Shown here piece after piece: positions 17,308 to 25,572 of a stretch of DNA of 64,000 bases. The DNA is taken from NCBI RefSeq assembly GCF_035818675.1, contig NZ_JAYKZZ010000009.1:113654-177653 (forward strand). Reading direction: 5' to 3'. This DNA comes from Parapedobacter flavus. Its GTDB lineage: Bacteria; Bacteroidota; Bacteroidia; Sphingobacteriales; Sphingobacteriaceae. The position numbers were made by a program, and so were the translations under genes. A model generated the notes under the pieces. The model did not search any database and was not told where the DNA came from. It was given only the letters and a program-made list of their open reading frames with translations. The stretch's first letter is position 1; each line of letters starts with the position of its first letter.

Positions 17308-17370
17308 GTGAGCTGGCAGGCCATACGTGCCGCGCTGACCAATCCGGCAGGTAGTTTGCGGGATGAATGA
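17308..17370 (+). pseudogene. second remnant of a MacB/FtsX permease 3' end
   Basis: Reads VSWQAIRAALTNPAGSLRDE and stop in frame. Over 63 bp it matches the end of the intact permease gene (16336-16398) at about 50 positions, with differences mostly at codon third positions or conservative. It is therefore the tail of a diverged paralogue, not a fresh duplication. Homology stops abruptly upstream. With the intact gene it brackets the toxin-antitoxin pair. Confidence 0.75.
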
Positions 17371-17420
17371 ATCTTGTAGTCGCGACCGGAAAGGCATAAT
17401 GCCATTCGGTGGATTTTTCA

Positions 17421-17428
17421 TATTTTTG
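17421..17428 (+). promoter_or_regulatory. -7 element of the M3 peptidase gene
   Basis: TATTTTTG matches TAnnTTTG and lies 49 nt before the ATG at 17478. No convincing TTTG is seen at the expected distance. Confidence 0.35.
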
Positions 17429-17477
17429 GACTGTTCTTAACCGTTGCCAGAAATGGCAGCCCCAAATTGTAAAATAG

Positions 17478-19499
17478 ATGAGCAACCCCTTGTTGAAGCC
17501 ATTCGGCACCCCTTTCGATACGATCCCATTTGAAAACATAAAAACCGAACATTTCAAACCTGCTATCCTGCAGTTGATTACCAATGCCAAGAAAGAGATT
17601 GATGCCATCGTCGAGAATCCCGAACCAGCTAACTTCGCCAACACCATTGCGGCAATGGAGTACGCTGGCAAAGCATTGAACATCGCCTCGGCCACCTTCT
17701 TCAACCTCGATGCTGCCGAGACCAACGACGAGATTCAGCAGCTGGCACAAGAACTATCGCCGATATTAGCGGAGTACAGCAACGACATCATGCTAAACGA
17801 GGGGCTTTTCAACAGGGTGAAACGGGTACACGACGAAACTGACCCCGCCAGCCTCACGCCCGAAGCCGCGCGGTTGCTCGATAAAACCTATCAAGGATTC
17901 GTCCGCAACGGAGCCCTCCTCACTCCCGAAAACAAGGAAAAGCTCCGTGATGTCGACAAACAGCTGGCCACCCTCACGATGAAATTTTCGCAGCATGTGC
18001 TGCAAGAAACCAATGCTTACCACCTGCAGGTGCAGGATGAGCAGGAACTGGAGGGCCTTCCCCACTCCATCCGCGCGGCAGCCAAAGCCGAAGCAGAAAA
18101 ACGAAAACTGGAGGGCTGGGTATTCACCCTGCATTTCCCCAGCTATGTACCCTTGATGAAATATGCGGCGAACCGCGCGCTGCGCGAGGAACTCTACATG
18201 GCCTCGGCTACACGTGCCCTGAAGGACAACGCCAACAACAACGAAAGTATCGTGCGCGACATCGTCGGCCTACGTGGCCAGCGGGCCAGTCTGCTGGGCT
18301 TCGGTACCCATGCCGACTTCGTCTTGCAGGAGCGGATGGCCTCCTCCCCTGCCATTGTATCGGGTTTCCTCAACGATCTGCTGGCCAAAGCAAGGCCCCA
18401 TGCCGTTCAAGAGATCGACCAACTTAAGGCCATGGCCGAAAAGGATGGTATCTACGAAATAATGCCCTACGACCATGCTTATTATGCCGAAAAGCTACGG
18501 GAGGAGAAGTTCAACCTTTCGGAAGAAGTCCTGAAACCCTACTTTCCGCTGCCGCAGGTGCTCGATGCCGCGTTCGATGCGGCAGGGAGGCTTTATGGGC
18601 TTTCTTTTTCGGCCCGTACCGACATCCCCACTTACCATCCCGAGGTAACCGTCTACGATGTACTCGAAAATGGCCAGCACAAAGCGCTGCTCTATACCGA
18701 CTGGCATCCGCGTGAGGGCAAACGGGCCGGCGCATGGATGACTGCCTATCGCGGCCAGTGGACGGAAAATGACCGTCAGGTACGGCCCCACATCTCCATC
18801 GTGTGCAACTTCGCACGGCCGGTGGGCGATACGCCTTCCCTCCTCACGTTCAATGAGGTAACCACGCTCTTCCACGAGTTCGGCCATGCCCTGCATGGCA
18901 TCCTGGCCGACACGGTTTACGAAAGCCTGTCGGGTACCAACGTGTATTGGGACTTTGTCGAATTGCCCTCCCAGTTCATGGAAAACTACTGTTACGAAAA
19001 GGAATTCCTGCGATCGTTCGCCCGCCATCACCAAACGGGAGAAGTGTTGGCCGATGAAGAAATCGATAAGATCGTCGCCGCCGCCAATTTTATGGAAGGT
19101 TACCAAACCATGCGGCAGCTCGGCTTCGGCCTGCTCGACATGGCATACCACACGGGTAAGCTAGCCGCCGATACGCCTATCGAACACTTCGAAAAAGCTT
19201 CCATACGCGATACGCAGCTTTACCCCGATGTGCCCGGCACGGCGCAGAGCCCTGCATTCTCGCATATCTTTGCGGGGGGGTATTCCGCCGGATATTACTC
19301 CTACAAATGGGCCGAGGTGCTCGATGCCGACGCCTTCGCCTATTTCAAGGAAACCGGCATTTTCAATGCCGATACGGCGGCCAAGTTCAAGGCCCTCCTC
19401 AGCAGCGGCGGCACGGTAGACCCGATGGAACTGTACACCCGTTTCAGAGGACGCAAGCCCCAGCCGGAAGCGTTGCTCAAACGGGCCGGACTGGTCTGA
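17478..19499 (+). CDS. dcp: M3 family zinc metallopeptidase (peptidyl-dipeptidase Dcp / oligopeptidase A type)
   Basis: A 673-residue thimet-oligopeptidase-fold enzyme that removes dipeptides from, or cuts, short peptides. The zinc site is HEFGH (H466, E467, H470) with the third ligand E495 in ELPSQFMENY, the usual 25 residues on. The N-terminal helical part and the length match the Dcp/PrlC branch. No signal peptide is evident (MSNPLLKPFGTPFDTIPF), so it is probably cytoplasmic, although Bacteroidota also have exported homologues. The family is certain; which of the Dcp-like or PrlC-like specificities applies is not. It is transcribed alone, convergent with the HAD gene. Confidence 0.92.
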   Translation: MSNPLLKPFGTPFDTIPFENIKTEHFKPAILQLITNAKKEIDAIVENPEPANFANTIAAMEYAGKALNIASATFFNLDAAETNDEIQQLAQELSPILAEYSNDIMLNEGLFNRVKRVHDETDPASLTPEAARLLDKTYQGFVRNGALLTPENKEKLRDVDKQLATLTMKFSQHVLQETNAYHLQVQDEQELEGLPHSIRAAAKAEAEKRKLEGWVFTLHFPSYVPLMKYAANRALREELYMASATRALKDNANNNESIVRDIVGLRGQRASLLGFGTHADFVLQERMASSPAIVSGFLNDLLAKARPHAVQEIDQLKAMAEKDGIYEIMPYDHAYYAEKLREEKFNLSEEVLKPYFPLPQVLDAAFDAAGRLYGLSFSARTDIPTYHPEVTVYDVLENGQHKALLYTDWHPREGKRAGAWMTAYRGQWTENDRQVRPHISIVCNFARPVGDTPSLLTFNEVTTLFHEFGHALHGILADTVYESLSGTNVYWDFVELPSQFMENYCYEKEFLRSFARHHQTGEVLADEEIDKIVAAANFMEGYQTMRQLGFGLLDMAYHTGKLAADTPIEHFEKASIRDTQLYPDVPGTAQSPAFSHIFAGGYSAGYYSYKWAEVLDADAFAYFKETGIFNADTAAKFKALLSSGGTVDPMELYTRFRGRKPQPEALLKRAGLV

Positions 19500-19520
19500 T
19501 ATACGTCGTGGGCCCGATAC

Positions 19521-20150
19521 TCAAATAAAGGCGTTGAGTGCATCGAAGTTGGTGATGACGTGATGGTTCTCCAGCGACCCAAATTTCCCGGCGTAATCAT
19601 ATACTACGGTGTCAATACCCAATTCCCGCCCGGCCTTTATCTCCGATTGGAGGTCATCCCCTACCACGAGCACTTCCTCGGGGTTGAGGCGGTATTTATC
19701 CATGATCCCGGCAAACACGTCTTTCTTTGTTTGTTGTGATGAGGCTGGGTCTACCACATAGCACGCCTCAAAATCAGCTTGTAGGTTCAACTGCCTTATT
19801 TTGCTCCATTGCAATTTGGTGAAGCCGGTGGTCACCAAAAACTTCAGGCAATCGATATCTCTCGTTAACGGATAGTCATCAAACGGCGCCATAGGGCCGT
19901 TGTACTCCAAGTCGGCCAGCAGCGCCAAAGCGAGGGCGGTGAGCTCTTCATTAAAATGAAACTCCGCGGCGACTAACTGAAACGGCTTCCGTTCGATGTT
20001 GTATTTGATATCTTCAAATTCGCCGGTATACCGCCCATCTGCTCCGATCAACCGGTATAGGTCGCCGAACAGCCCCTTCGCAATGGACGCCACCGGATAA
20101 ATCGTGTTGTCCAAATCAAAGATAATCACTTTCTTTTTTGTTACTGACAT
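19521..20150 (-). CDS. HAD-superfamily hydrolase (subfamily IA-like)
   Basis: A 209-residue cytoplasmic phosphatase. Motif I is FDLDNTIYP (nucleophile D12, acid/base D14), motif II is FLVTTGFTK, and motif III/IV is VLVVGDDLQSEIKAGRELG. The helical cap lies between about residues 18 and 95. The DLDNT-I-YP signature resembles phosphatases related to pyrimidine 5'-nucleotidases, but substrates cannot be read from sequence. It is followed on the same strand, downstream, by no gene before the convergent M3 peptidase. Confidence 0.85.
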   Translation of the reverse strand: MSVTKKKVIIFDLDNTIYPVASIAKGLFGDLYRLIGADGRYTGEFEDIKYNIERKPFQLVAAEFHFNEELTALALALLADLEYNGPMAPFDDYPLTRDIDCLKFLVTTGFTKLQWSKIRQLNLQADFEACYVVDPASSQQTKKDVFAGIMDKYRLNPEEVLVVGDDLQSEIKAGRELGIDTVVYDYAGKFGSLENHHVITNFDALNAFI

Positions 20151-20220
20151 CGTGCACTTCCTGTTTGTGAAGCGCTAATATACGGTTTGTTTGACATTAA
20201 GCGGGATAGCGCTATCCGAA

Positions 20221-22293
20221 TCAATACCGGATGGTCAATCCGCCATAAAAGTTGCGGGGCGCCGCCGCGTTGAAGAAGCGTCCGCCGAACGCATTGATAT
20301 CGTTGCCGAGGCTGTATTGTTGGCTCAGCAGGTTATCGCCCCCCACAAAAAACTGAACCGTCAACCGATTTCCAACCGACTTTTCCCAACTTACCTTGGC
20401 TTGCAACAAGTGGTATTCATCAGCAAAGACCGTATTCGCATCGTTCAGTGGGATAGACGCCGTGTAATTGTGCATGAGGTAGGCATCGATGTCGAATGGT
20501 AACCGAACCAACAGATCGCTGACCACCGTACTACCGGGCACACCGGTTAGTTTATTGCCTGTGAAATCGTTGTCTCCCACCCGGTAATCACCGAAACGGA
20601 ACTTACTTAAGGTCAAATTTGAACCCAGTTGGATGCCGTGCAACCATCCGTTCGGGCGTGGTTCGACCAACCATGCCGCCACAGACAGCTCCGCACCGCG
20701 CTGCTCAACGGTACCGGCATTGCCAAAATACTCCGCACCACTATCGCGCAGCTGACGGATAATCGCATCATCCATCCGGTAATAGAATAAGGAGCCATCC
20801 GCCCGAAACCGACGGTCGGGGCTTTGCCACCGCGCTCCCGTTTCGTAGTTCCAGCCCGTTTCGGCTGCCAGCGCAGTATTGATAATCTTGTCGGACGGGC
20901 GCACCTCGGCAATGGTTGGCGGGGAATAGCCACGAGACACGGAAGCCCGCCAGGCCAGTGTGGGGGTAAACAGGTACGACAACGCCACACGTGGCATCCA
21001 CTCGGCATCGAACCGATTTGCTGTATACTTGGGGTCAGCGACAGGAAAGCTGGATTTAAAGGCATAGCCGTAATAATTGAGGCTCGCCGATGCTTCCAGT
21101 ACAAGCCGGCTCCAGATATCCGCGCGAACCCGTGCGAAATAAAAATACTGCCGGCTGCGCAGGGCATCGATCGCTTGCCGATCTCCACGTACGCCACCGT
21201 TGTTGTCGTAATTGGCAATGTGGTTGTTGCCCAATTGCCATTCCATACCGGCGTTGATACGCCACCGTACCGTGTTGGTGTCTCCAGCGGTATAGTCGAT
21301 ATACGTACGGAAGCCGAGGTTACCCTCATCGCGCAGCTCGTAATTGGTGATAAACGGATTGCGAAAATCGGTGTGCATACCGAAAACACTGGCTACGTGT
21401 CTGAATTTGGGGGATATCTGCGCATCATGGACCAAACCGCCGACAACCGTTTGGTTACGGATGCTTGCCCGCTGGTCTGCCGCGCCGGGGGCGGCTCCGG
21501 TAGACGGGCGGGCCAGGCGCGGATCTTCGGCAAACTGCGCCGCCGTAAGTCCACCCGGGGTGTCGTAATATAAGTCGGAATACATCCCGATCAGCCGCAA
21601 TTCGTTGTTCGCATGATACCTCCACCGCTGCACCGTCTGAATCGATTTCCGGTCCATTGCCGAATGTTGCCGGTAGCCGTCGGCGCGTTGGTAAGCTTGG
21701 TTAATGCTAAACCCATAGTTGTTCGCCGGCTGCGCCGACACCCCTAGCTGTTGGTGGAACAGGCCATACGCACCACCACTTAAGCGGAGCGTTGCCGAAG
21801 GGGAAGTATCTCCCGACGGGCCACCGTGTGGCCTCAGGAGCACCACACCGCCAGAATTGGCTCCGAAGAGGCTCCCATCCGGTCCTTTCAGAATTTCAAT
21901 GCTACTCAGGCTGCCGGCATCCAGGATATTAAAATACGTATTTCCGCCCGCATCGGTAAGTGGGATCTCGTCCAGGTATACTTTCACATTACGCACACCG
22001 AAGGGAGAACGTAATAAGCTTCCGCGAAGGGACAACCGATAGCTTCCGGGCGACCGCTCTTCCATCCGTACCCCCGGTACGGTATTGAGGGCCGGCAGTA
22101 AACTTGCACCGCTTTGGTGCGCTAATACCGGTTCGCCAATCACGCCCGCCGAGGTGGTGAGCCGCAAAAGTGGCTGCTCGGCGAAATATGCGCGTACAGT
22201 TACTTCATCAAGGTAATGGGTGGTATCCTGTGGTGTCGCCGCAAGCGCACCACCGGGGGCCAACATTAAAATATAAGCTAAAATACGTGTCAT
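20221..22293 (-). CDS. TonB-dependent siderophore-type receptor
   Basis: A 690-residue outer-membrane receptor with a signal peptide (to about residue 19), a TonB box region (TTHYLDEVTVRAY), a plug domain (about 40-165, with EILKGPDGSLFGANSGG) and a barrel ending FYGGLTIRY. It lacks a carboxypeptidase-like N-terminal domain. Size and the GxNSGGVVLL plug motif fit receptors of the FecA/FhuA/BtuB class for iron chelates or similar small ligands. No transport partners adjoin it. Ligand unknown. The minus strand carries TAACTTCG, a one-off -7 box, shortly upstream of the start. Confidence 0.88.
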   Translation of the reverse strand: MTRILAYILMLAPGGALAATPQDTTHYLDEVTVRAYFAEQPLLRLTTSAGVIGEPVLAHQSGASLLPALNTVPGVRMEERSPGSYRLSLRGSLLRSPFGVRNVKVYLDEIPLTDAGGNTYFNILDAGSLSSIEILKGPDGSLFGANSGGVVLLRPHGGPSGDTSPSATLRLSGGAYGLFHQQLGVSAQPANNYGFSINQAYQRADGYRQHSAMDRKSIQTVQRWRYHANNELRLIGMYSDLYYDTPGGLTAAQFAEDPRLARPSTGAAPGAADQRASIRNQTVVGGLVHDAQISPKFRHVASVFGMHTDFRNPFITNYELRDEGNLGFRTYIDYTAGDTNTVRWRINAGMEWQLGNNHIANYDNNGGVRGDRQAIDALRSRQYFYFARVRADIWSRLVLEASASLNYYGYAFKSSFPVADPKYTANRFDAEWMPRVALSYLFTPTLAWRASVSRGYSPPTIAEVRPSDKIINTALAAETGWNYETGARWQSPDRRFRADGSLFYYRMDDAIIRQLRDSGAEYFGNAGTVEQRGAELSVAAWLVEPRPNGWLHGIQLGSNLTLSKFRFGDYRVGDNDFTGNKLTGVPGSTVVSDLLVRLPFDIDAYLMHNYTASIPLNDANTVFADEYHLLQAKVSWEKSVGNRLTVQFFVGGDNLLSQQYSLGNDINAFGGRFFNAAAPRNFYGGLTIRY

Positions 22294-22412
22294 GGATTTG
22301 GATAAGATGCGCCGAAGTTACGGATTAATACCGAGTTAATCGCCACTGGGATTAAACTTTACGCCTCCCGGGTGGTCTTATGTTATAAGGTAACCAGACG
22401 ACGAAATGAAAT

Positions 22413-22418
22413 AGGAGG
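22413..22418 (+). promoter_or_regulatory. strong Shine-Dalgarno sequence
   Basis: AGGAGG sits 8 nt before the ATG at 22427. Clear Shine-Dalgarno motifs are uncommon in Bacteroidota and in this window, so this supports the chosen start. Confidence 0.6.
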
Positions 22419-22426
22419 TTCGAACC

Positions 22427-23068
22427 ATGAAAGCAATCATCATTTTTTTATCCATTATGGCAACCGGCGTCGCCATGGCGCAGGATACCCTTACCGTCCG
22501 TATCCCTAAACTGGAGATTGAGCGGAATAAGAAAGAAGTCTTTTCAGGCCGGGATTCATCGATGGTCGTCTATATCGACACCTTAGTGATGAAAAACAAA
22601 AGCCAGCTGGTGTTTTTCGGCAAAAAAGACGTGCAGCTTCACGTGCGCCATGCCTACATCGAGAAGCGCGGCTACATCTACGGAACCGATAGCAAAAACA
22701 ACGGCACGGACTTTCAAATCGATATGCGGTTTGACAAACTGGGATCCCTGTATGTGTTGGCCGGTGGCCAAGACGCCAACAACAACGGCTCGCGCACCTA
22801 CCCGAACGGAAACGGCGGTGACGTTGTCTTCACCTACGATGGCGAAGGCATCGTGCCGCAGACCGATGATAAGAAATCGACCCATTACCTCCATATCGAC
22901 GCCCGTGCCGGCGGATATCGCGTAAACCCTCAAAGTGAGCTCCGCAACATTTACAGCCTAATGAACCAAGGTACGGCCGGACGGCCACTGGGTAGCCTGT
23001 CGCAAGGCATGGTGTATTCCGGATCACCGGGTGAAGACGGCGACATCACACTGAAAGCAAAAGAATAG
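22427..23068 (+). CDS. secreted protein of unknown function
   Basis: A 213-residue protein with a clear signal peptide ending at AMAQD (about residue 19). The mature part is beta-rich and Gly/Asn-rich (GGQDANNNGSRTYPNGNGG), which suggests a right-handed beta-helix or adhesin-like fold, but no family is recognised. It diverges from the TonB receptor at 20221-22293 and has an unusually strong ribosome binding site. Probably periplasmic or surface-exposed. Confidence 0.65.
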   Translation: MKAIIIFLSIMATGVAMAQDTLTVRIPKLEIERNKKEVFSGRDSSMVVYIDTLVMKNKSQLVFFGKKDVQLHVRHAYIEKRGYIYGTDSKNNGTDFQIDMRFDKLGSLYVLAGGQDANNNGSRTYPNGNGGDVVFTYDGEGIVPQTDDKKSTHYLHIDARAGGYRVNPQSELRNIYSLMNQGTAGRPLGSLSQGMVYSGSPGEDGDITLKAKE

Positions 23069-23077
23069 CTGGTGTGG

Positions 23078-23953
23078 CTAGGAGGCATCCAGCGCATCGC
23101 TAACGGAAGTGCCGTAAGAAGCCAGGGCGACAGCAGGGTATAACGTGTTCAACCCCTTGTTCACCGCTACCAGATCCTTCCGCATATACACGTTGAATGC
23201 GGCAGCAACATCCTGCTCGAATTTGTAGATGTACCGGCCCAATAGGAAAGACACGGGCTTACTCAGCCCCGGTAAGGCCAGCACCTTCTTCTTCAGCTTC
23301 GCAATATCCATATACCGTTCAAAAGCCTCCTTATACGTCATTACTTCGGGACCGCCGACATCGAATATTTTTCCATACGTGCTGGTATCGCCCATAATCT
23401 TATTCAGGTATGCGCATACGTCGAGCAGATGTATGGGCTGGCATTTGCTTACCGCAAACGCCGCGGGAAGCACAACGAGTTTTGACTTGGCTAAACTCGA
23501 TAGGATGTTCATCAACGCAGACCCCTTTCCGATGATGTTGCTGATTCTCACTATGGTGTAGTTCAAACCGCTTCGATCAAGGTATTCGGTTACCGTATCC
23601 ACATTGTCATCAGCCAATTTGGTTACGTAGACCAAATGCTCGCATGCGGTAAATTTGAGTGCCCGTATGTATCGTTGCAAGGCAATGAGATCCATTTCCA
23701 TTCGGATATCGATTTCATTTACGGGCGATTGGTTAAAATAAAAAGCCACATGGGTATCTTTGTCAAAACCGGCAGGCAACGCCCCCCTGAATAAGTCTCC
23801 TTCGATGATGGTAATGCCAAATTTTTCGGGCACATGTCTGTAGAAAAACTTCTTGTTCCGTATCAGGCAGGTTACCTCATGCCCCTCTTCCGATAAGCAT
23901 ACCGCGATATTTCTTGCTAAATAATTGTTGAGGCCGGTAATTTGGACTTTCAT
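23078..23953 (-). CDS. NAD(P)-binding Rossmann-fold protein, atypical SDR / epimerase-like
   Basis: A 291-residue protein from the ATG at 23953; a TTG two codons upstream is less likely. The N-terminus KVQITGLNNYLARNIAVCLS is a degenerate dinucleotide-binding loop (GxxxxLAR in place of GxxGxxG). An extended SDR layout follows, with a YVTKLAD segment and a GGPEVMTYKEAFERYM block typical of NmrA/TMR-like atypical SDRs. There is no YxxxK catalytic pair in the standard place, so it may be a binding protein or a low-activity oxidoreductase. It is convergent with the secreted unknown and divergent from the cryptochrome gene. Confidence 0.75.
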   Translation of the reverse strand: MKVQITGLNNYLARNIAVCLSEEGHEVTCLIRNKKFFYRHVPEKFGITIIEGDLFRGALPAGFDKDTHVAFYFNQSPVNEIDIRMEMDLIALQRYIRALKFTACEHLVYVTKLADDNVDTVTEYLDRSGLNYTIVRISNIIGKGSALMNILSSLAKSKLVVLPAAFAVSKCQPIHLLDVCAYLNKIMGDTSTYGKIFDVGGPEVMTYKEAFERYMDIAKLKKKVLALPGLSKPVSFLLGRYIYKFEQDVAAAFNVYMRKDLVAVNKGLNTLYPAVALASYGTSVSDALDAS

Positions 23954-24170
23954 ATGCAAACGTTACTACACTTAATGCGGCGGTCTGGTAATTAATTGTA
24001 CTAGCTACTACAATTGAAATTCGAATATGTTTCCGATGCGCAGCTATTTTTGCTGCAAACTTAGGTAAATAGATGAAATATGCCAAGGTATAGCAGTCGA
24101 CCTATTTGTGTTTTAATTGTCAATATTCGTATTCCGACGCATTAAGCCACATTTCTTGACTAATAAAGGT

Positions 24171-24178
24171 TATATTTG
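24171..24178 (+). promoter_or_regulatory. -7 promoter element of the cryptochrome gene
   Basis: TATATTTG, an exact TAnnTTTG match, 25 nt before the ATG at 24203. It supports this ATG over an upstream TTG at 24176, which lies inside the box. Confidence 0.5.
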
Positions 24179-24202
24179 CAACATTTAATCCCTCAACTTA
24201 GT

Positions 24203-25453
24203 ATGGACAAGAAGACAATTTTGGTTTGGTTCAGGAATGACTTGCGTATCCATGATAATGAGATACTGCTCCGTGCCGTAGAACGCAGCCAAACGATTGT
24301 CCCTGTTTACTGTTTCGACCCCCGCTATTTCACGGATACGGCGTTGGGTACAAAAAAGACAGGTGTGTTACGGGCAGCGTTCCTGCGCGAAAACGTCGCC
24401 GCGCTGCAACAAGACCTCCAAGCGTTGGGAGGCGACTTGATCATTACCCAGGGCCATCCCGAGGAAATACTTCCAGCGATTGCCGAAGCCTATAAAGTGG
24501 ATGAGGTTTACCATCACCGCGAAGTAGCTCACGAAGAAACAAAAATATCTTCGTTGGTCGAAGCGGCACTGTGGAAAATGCAAATCAACCTCCGCCACTT
24601 CATCGGCCATACCTTATATCATAAAGAGGATCTCCCCTTCCCCATCAAGGATATTCCCGATGCATTTGCCACGTTTCGTAAAAAAACCGAACGGGAAAGC
24701 GATATCCGCCCCGAGTTGGGTCGCCCCGAGGCTGCCCTCACGCCCGAAGGGATGGATACGGGCCACTTACCCGATCTTTCCGAGCTGGGTTTCGATAAGG
24801 CAGCCATAGAACATGCTCATCGTCTTCACTTTCAGGGGGGCGAACAGGTCGCCCTGCAACACATGAACGCGTTCCTCTACGGCAACCAAGATACACTGGG
24901 GTATTCCCACCTTTCACCCTACATCGCTATTGGCGCATTATCGCCCAATACCTTTTACCACGCCATTAAGGAAGCTGAGCATACAACGCTCGATAGAAAG
25001 CGCGGCGAACAGATCATACTCAAGCTATTGTGGCGCGATTACTACCGTTTCATGTTCAAAAAGCACGGCAACCAGTTTTTCCAAGCAGGTGGTATGACCG
25101 GAAACCCACCGGCAGCCGTAGCAGACGATCAAAAGCTATTCGAAAAGTGGAGAACCGGAAACACCGGCCACCCCATCGTAGATAGCAGTATGAAGGAGCT
25201 CAATGAAACCGGGTATCTTGCCCATCACCAACGCATCATCGTTGTCACCTATTTAATCTACCAGCTGAAAGTCGACTGGCTCAAGGGAGCAGCATGGTTT
25301 GAGGAAAAACTGTTGGATTACGGTCCGGCCAGCAACTACGGAAGTTGGGCGCATGCTGCTGGCGTGGGGAGCAGCGTTAAAGATAATAAGCCTGCCGACA
25401 TCAAAAAATTGGTCGCCCGATTCTACCCCAAGACACCAATCGCGGTCGGATAG
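24203..25453 (+). CDS. DASH-family cryptochrome / DNA photolyase
   Basis: A 416-residue flavoprotein: an N-terminal photolyase alpha/beta domain (WFRNDLRIHDN, VPVYCFDPRYF) that binds the antenna cofactor, and a C-terminal FAD domain containing GHPIVDSSMKELNETGYL and the SNYGSWAHAAGVGSS loop typical of the DASH branch. DASH proteins repair cyclobutane dimers, preferentially in single-stranded DNA, using blue light. Length matches the family. The start is set by the promoter box just upstream and the conserved MDKKTILVWFRNDLR. It is monocistronic ahead of sucA. Confidence 0.92.
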   Translation: MDKKTILVWFRNDLRIHDNEILLRAVERSQTIVPVYCFDPRYFTDTALGTKKTGVLRAAFLRENVAALQQDLQALGGDLIITQGHPEEILPAIAEAYKVDEVYHHREVAHEETKISSLVEAALWKMQINLRHFIGHTLYHKEDLPFPIKDIPDAFATFRKKTERESDIRPELGRPEAALTPEGMDTGHLPDLSELGFDKAAIEHAHRLHFQGGEQVALQHMNAFLYGNQDTLGYSHLSPYIAIGALSPNTFYHAIKEAEHTTLDRKRGEQIILKLLWRDYYRFMFKKHGNQFFQAGGMTGNPPAAVADDQKLFEKWRTGNTGHPIVDSSMKELNETGYLAHHQRIIVVTYLIYQLKVDWLKGAAWFEEKLLDYGPASNYGSWAHAAGVGSSVKDNKPADIKKLVARFYPKTPIAVG

Positions 25454-25540
25454 ACTGCCGGAAATCATAAAAAACACGCTTTCGTCAAATTTTGGCTATA
25501 AAATTGTAGCATATTGCTATGGCAAACGATTTAATAATTA

Positions 25541-25548
25541 TAACTTTG
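25541..25548 (+). promoter_or_regulatory. -7 promoter element of the suc operon
   Basis: TAACTTTG matches TAnnTTTG, 24 nt before the sucA ATG. A TTG at 25514-25516 gives a long 24-bp spacer, so the -33 box is unclear. Confidence 0.5.
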
Positions 25549-25572
25549 ACGCAGTATTGCATAAACAACTAA

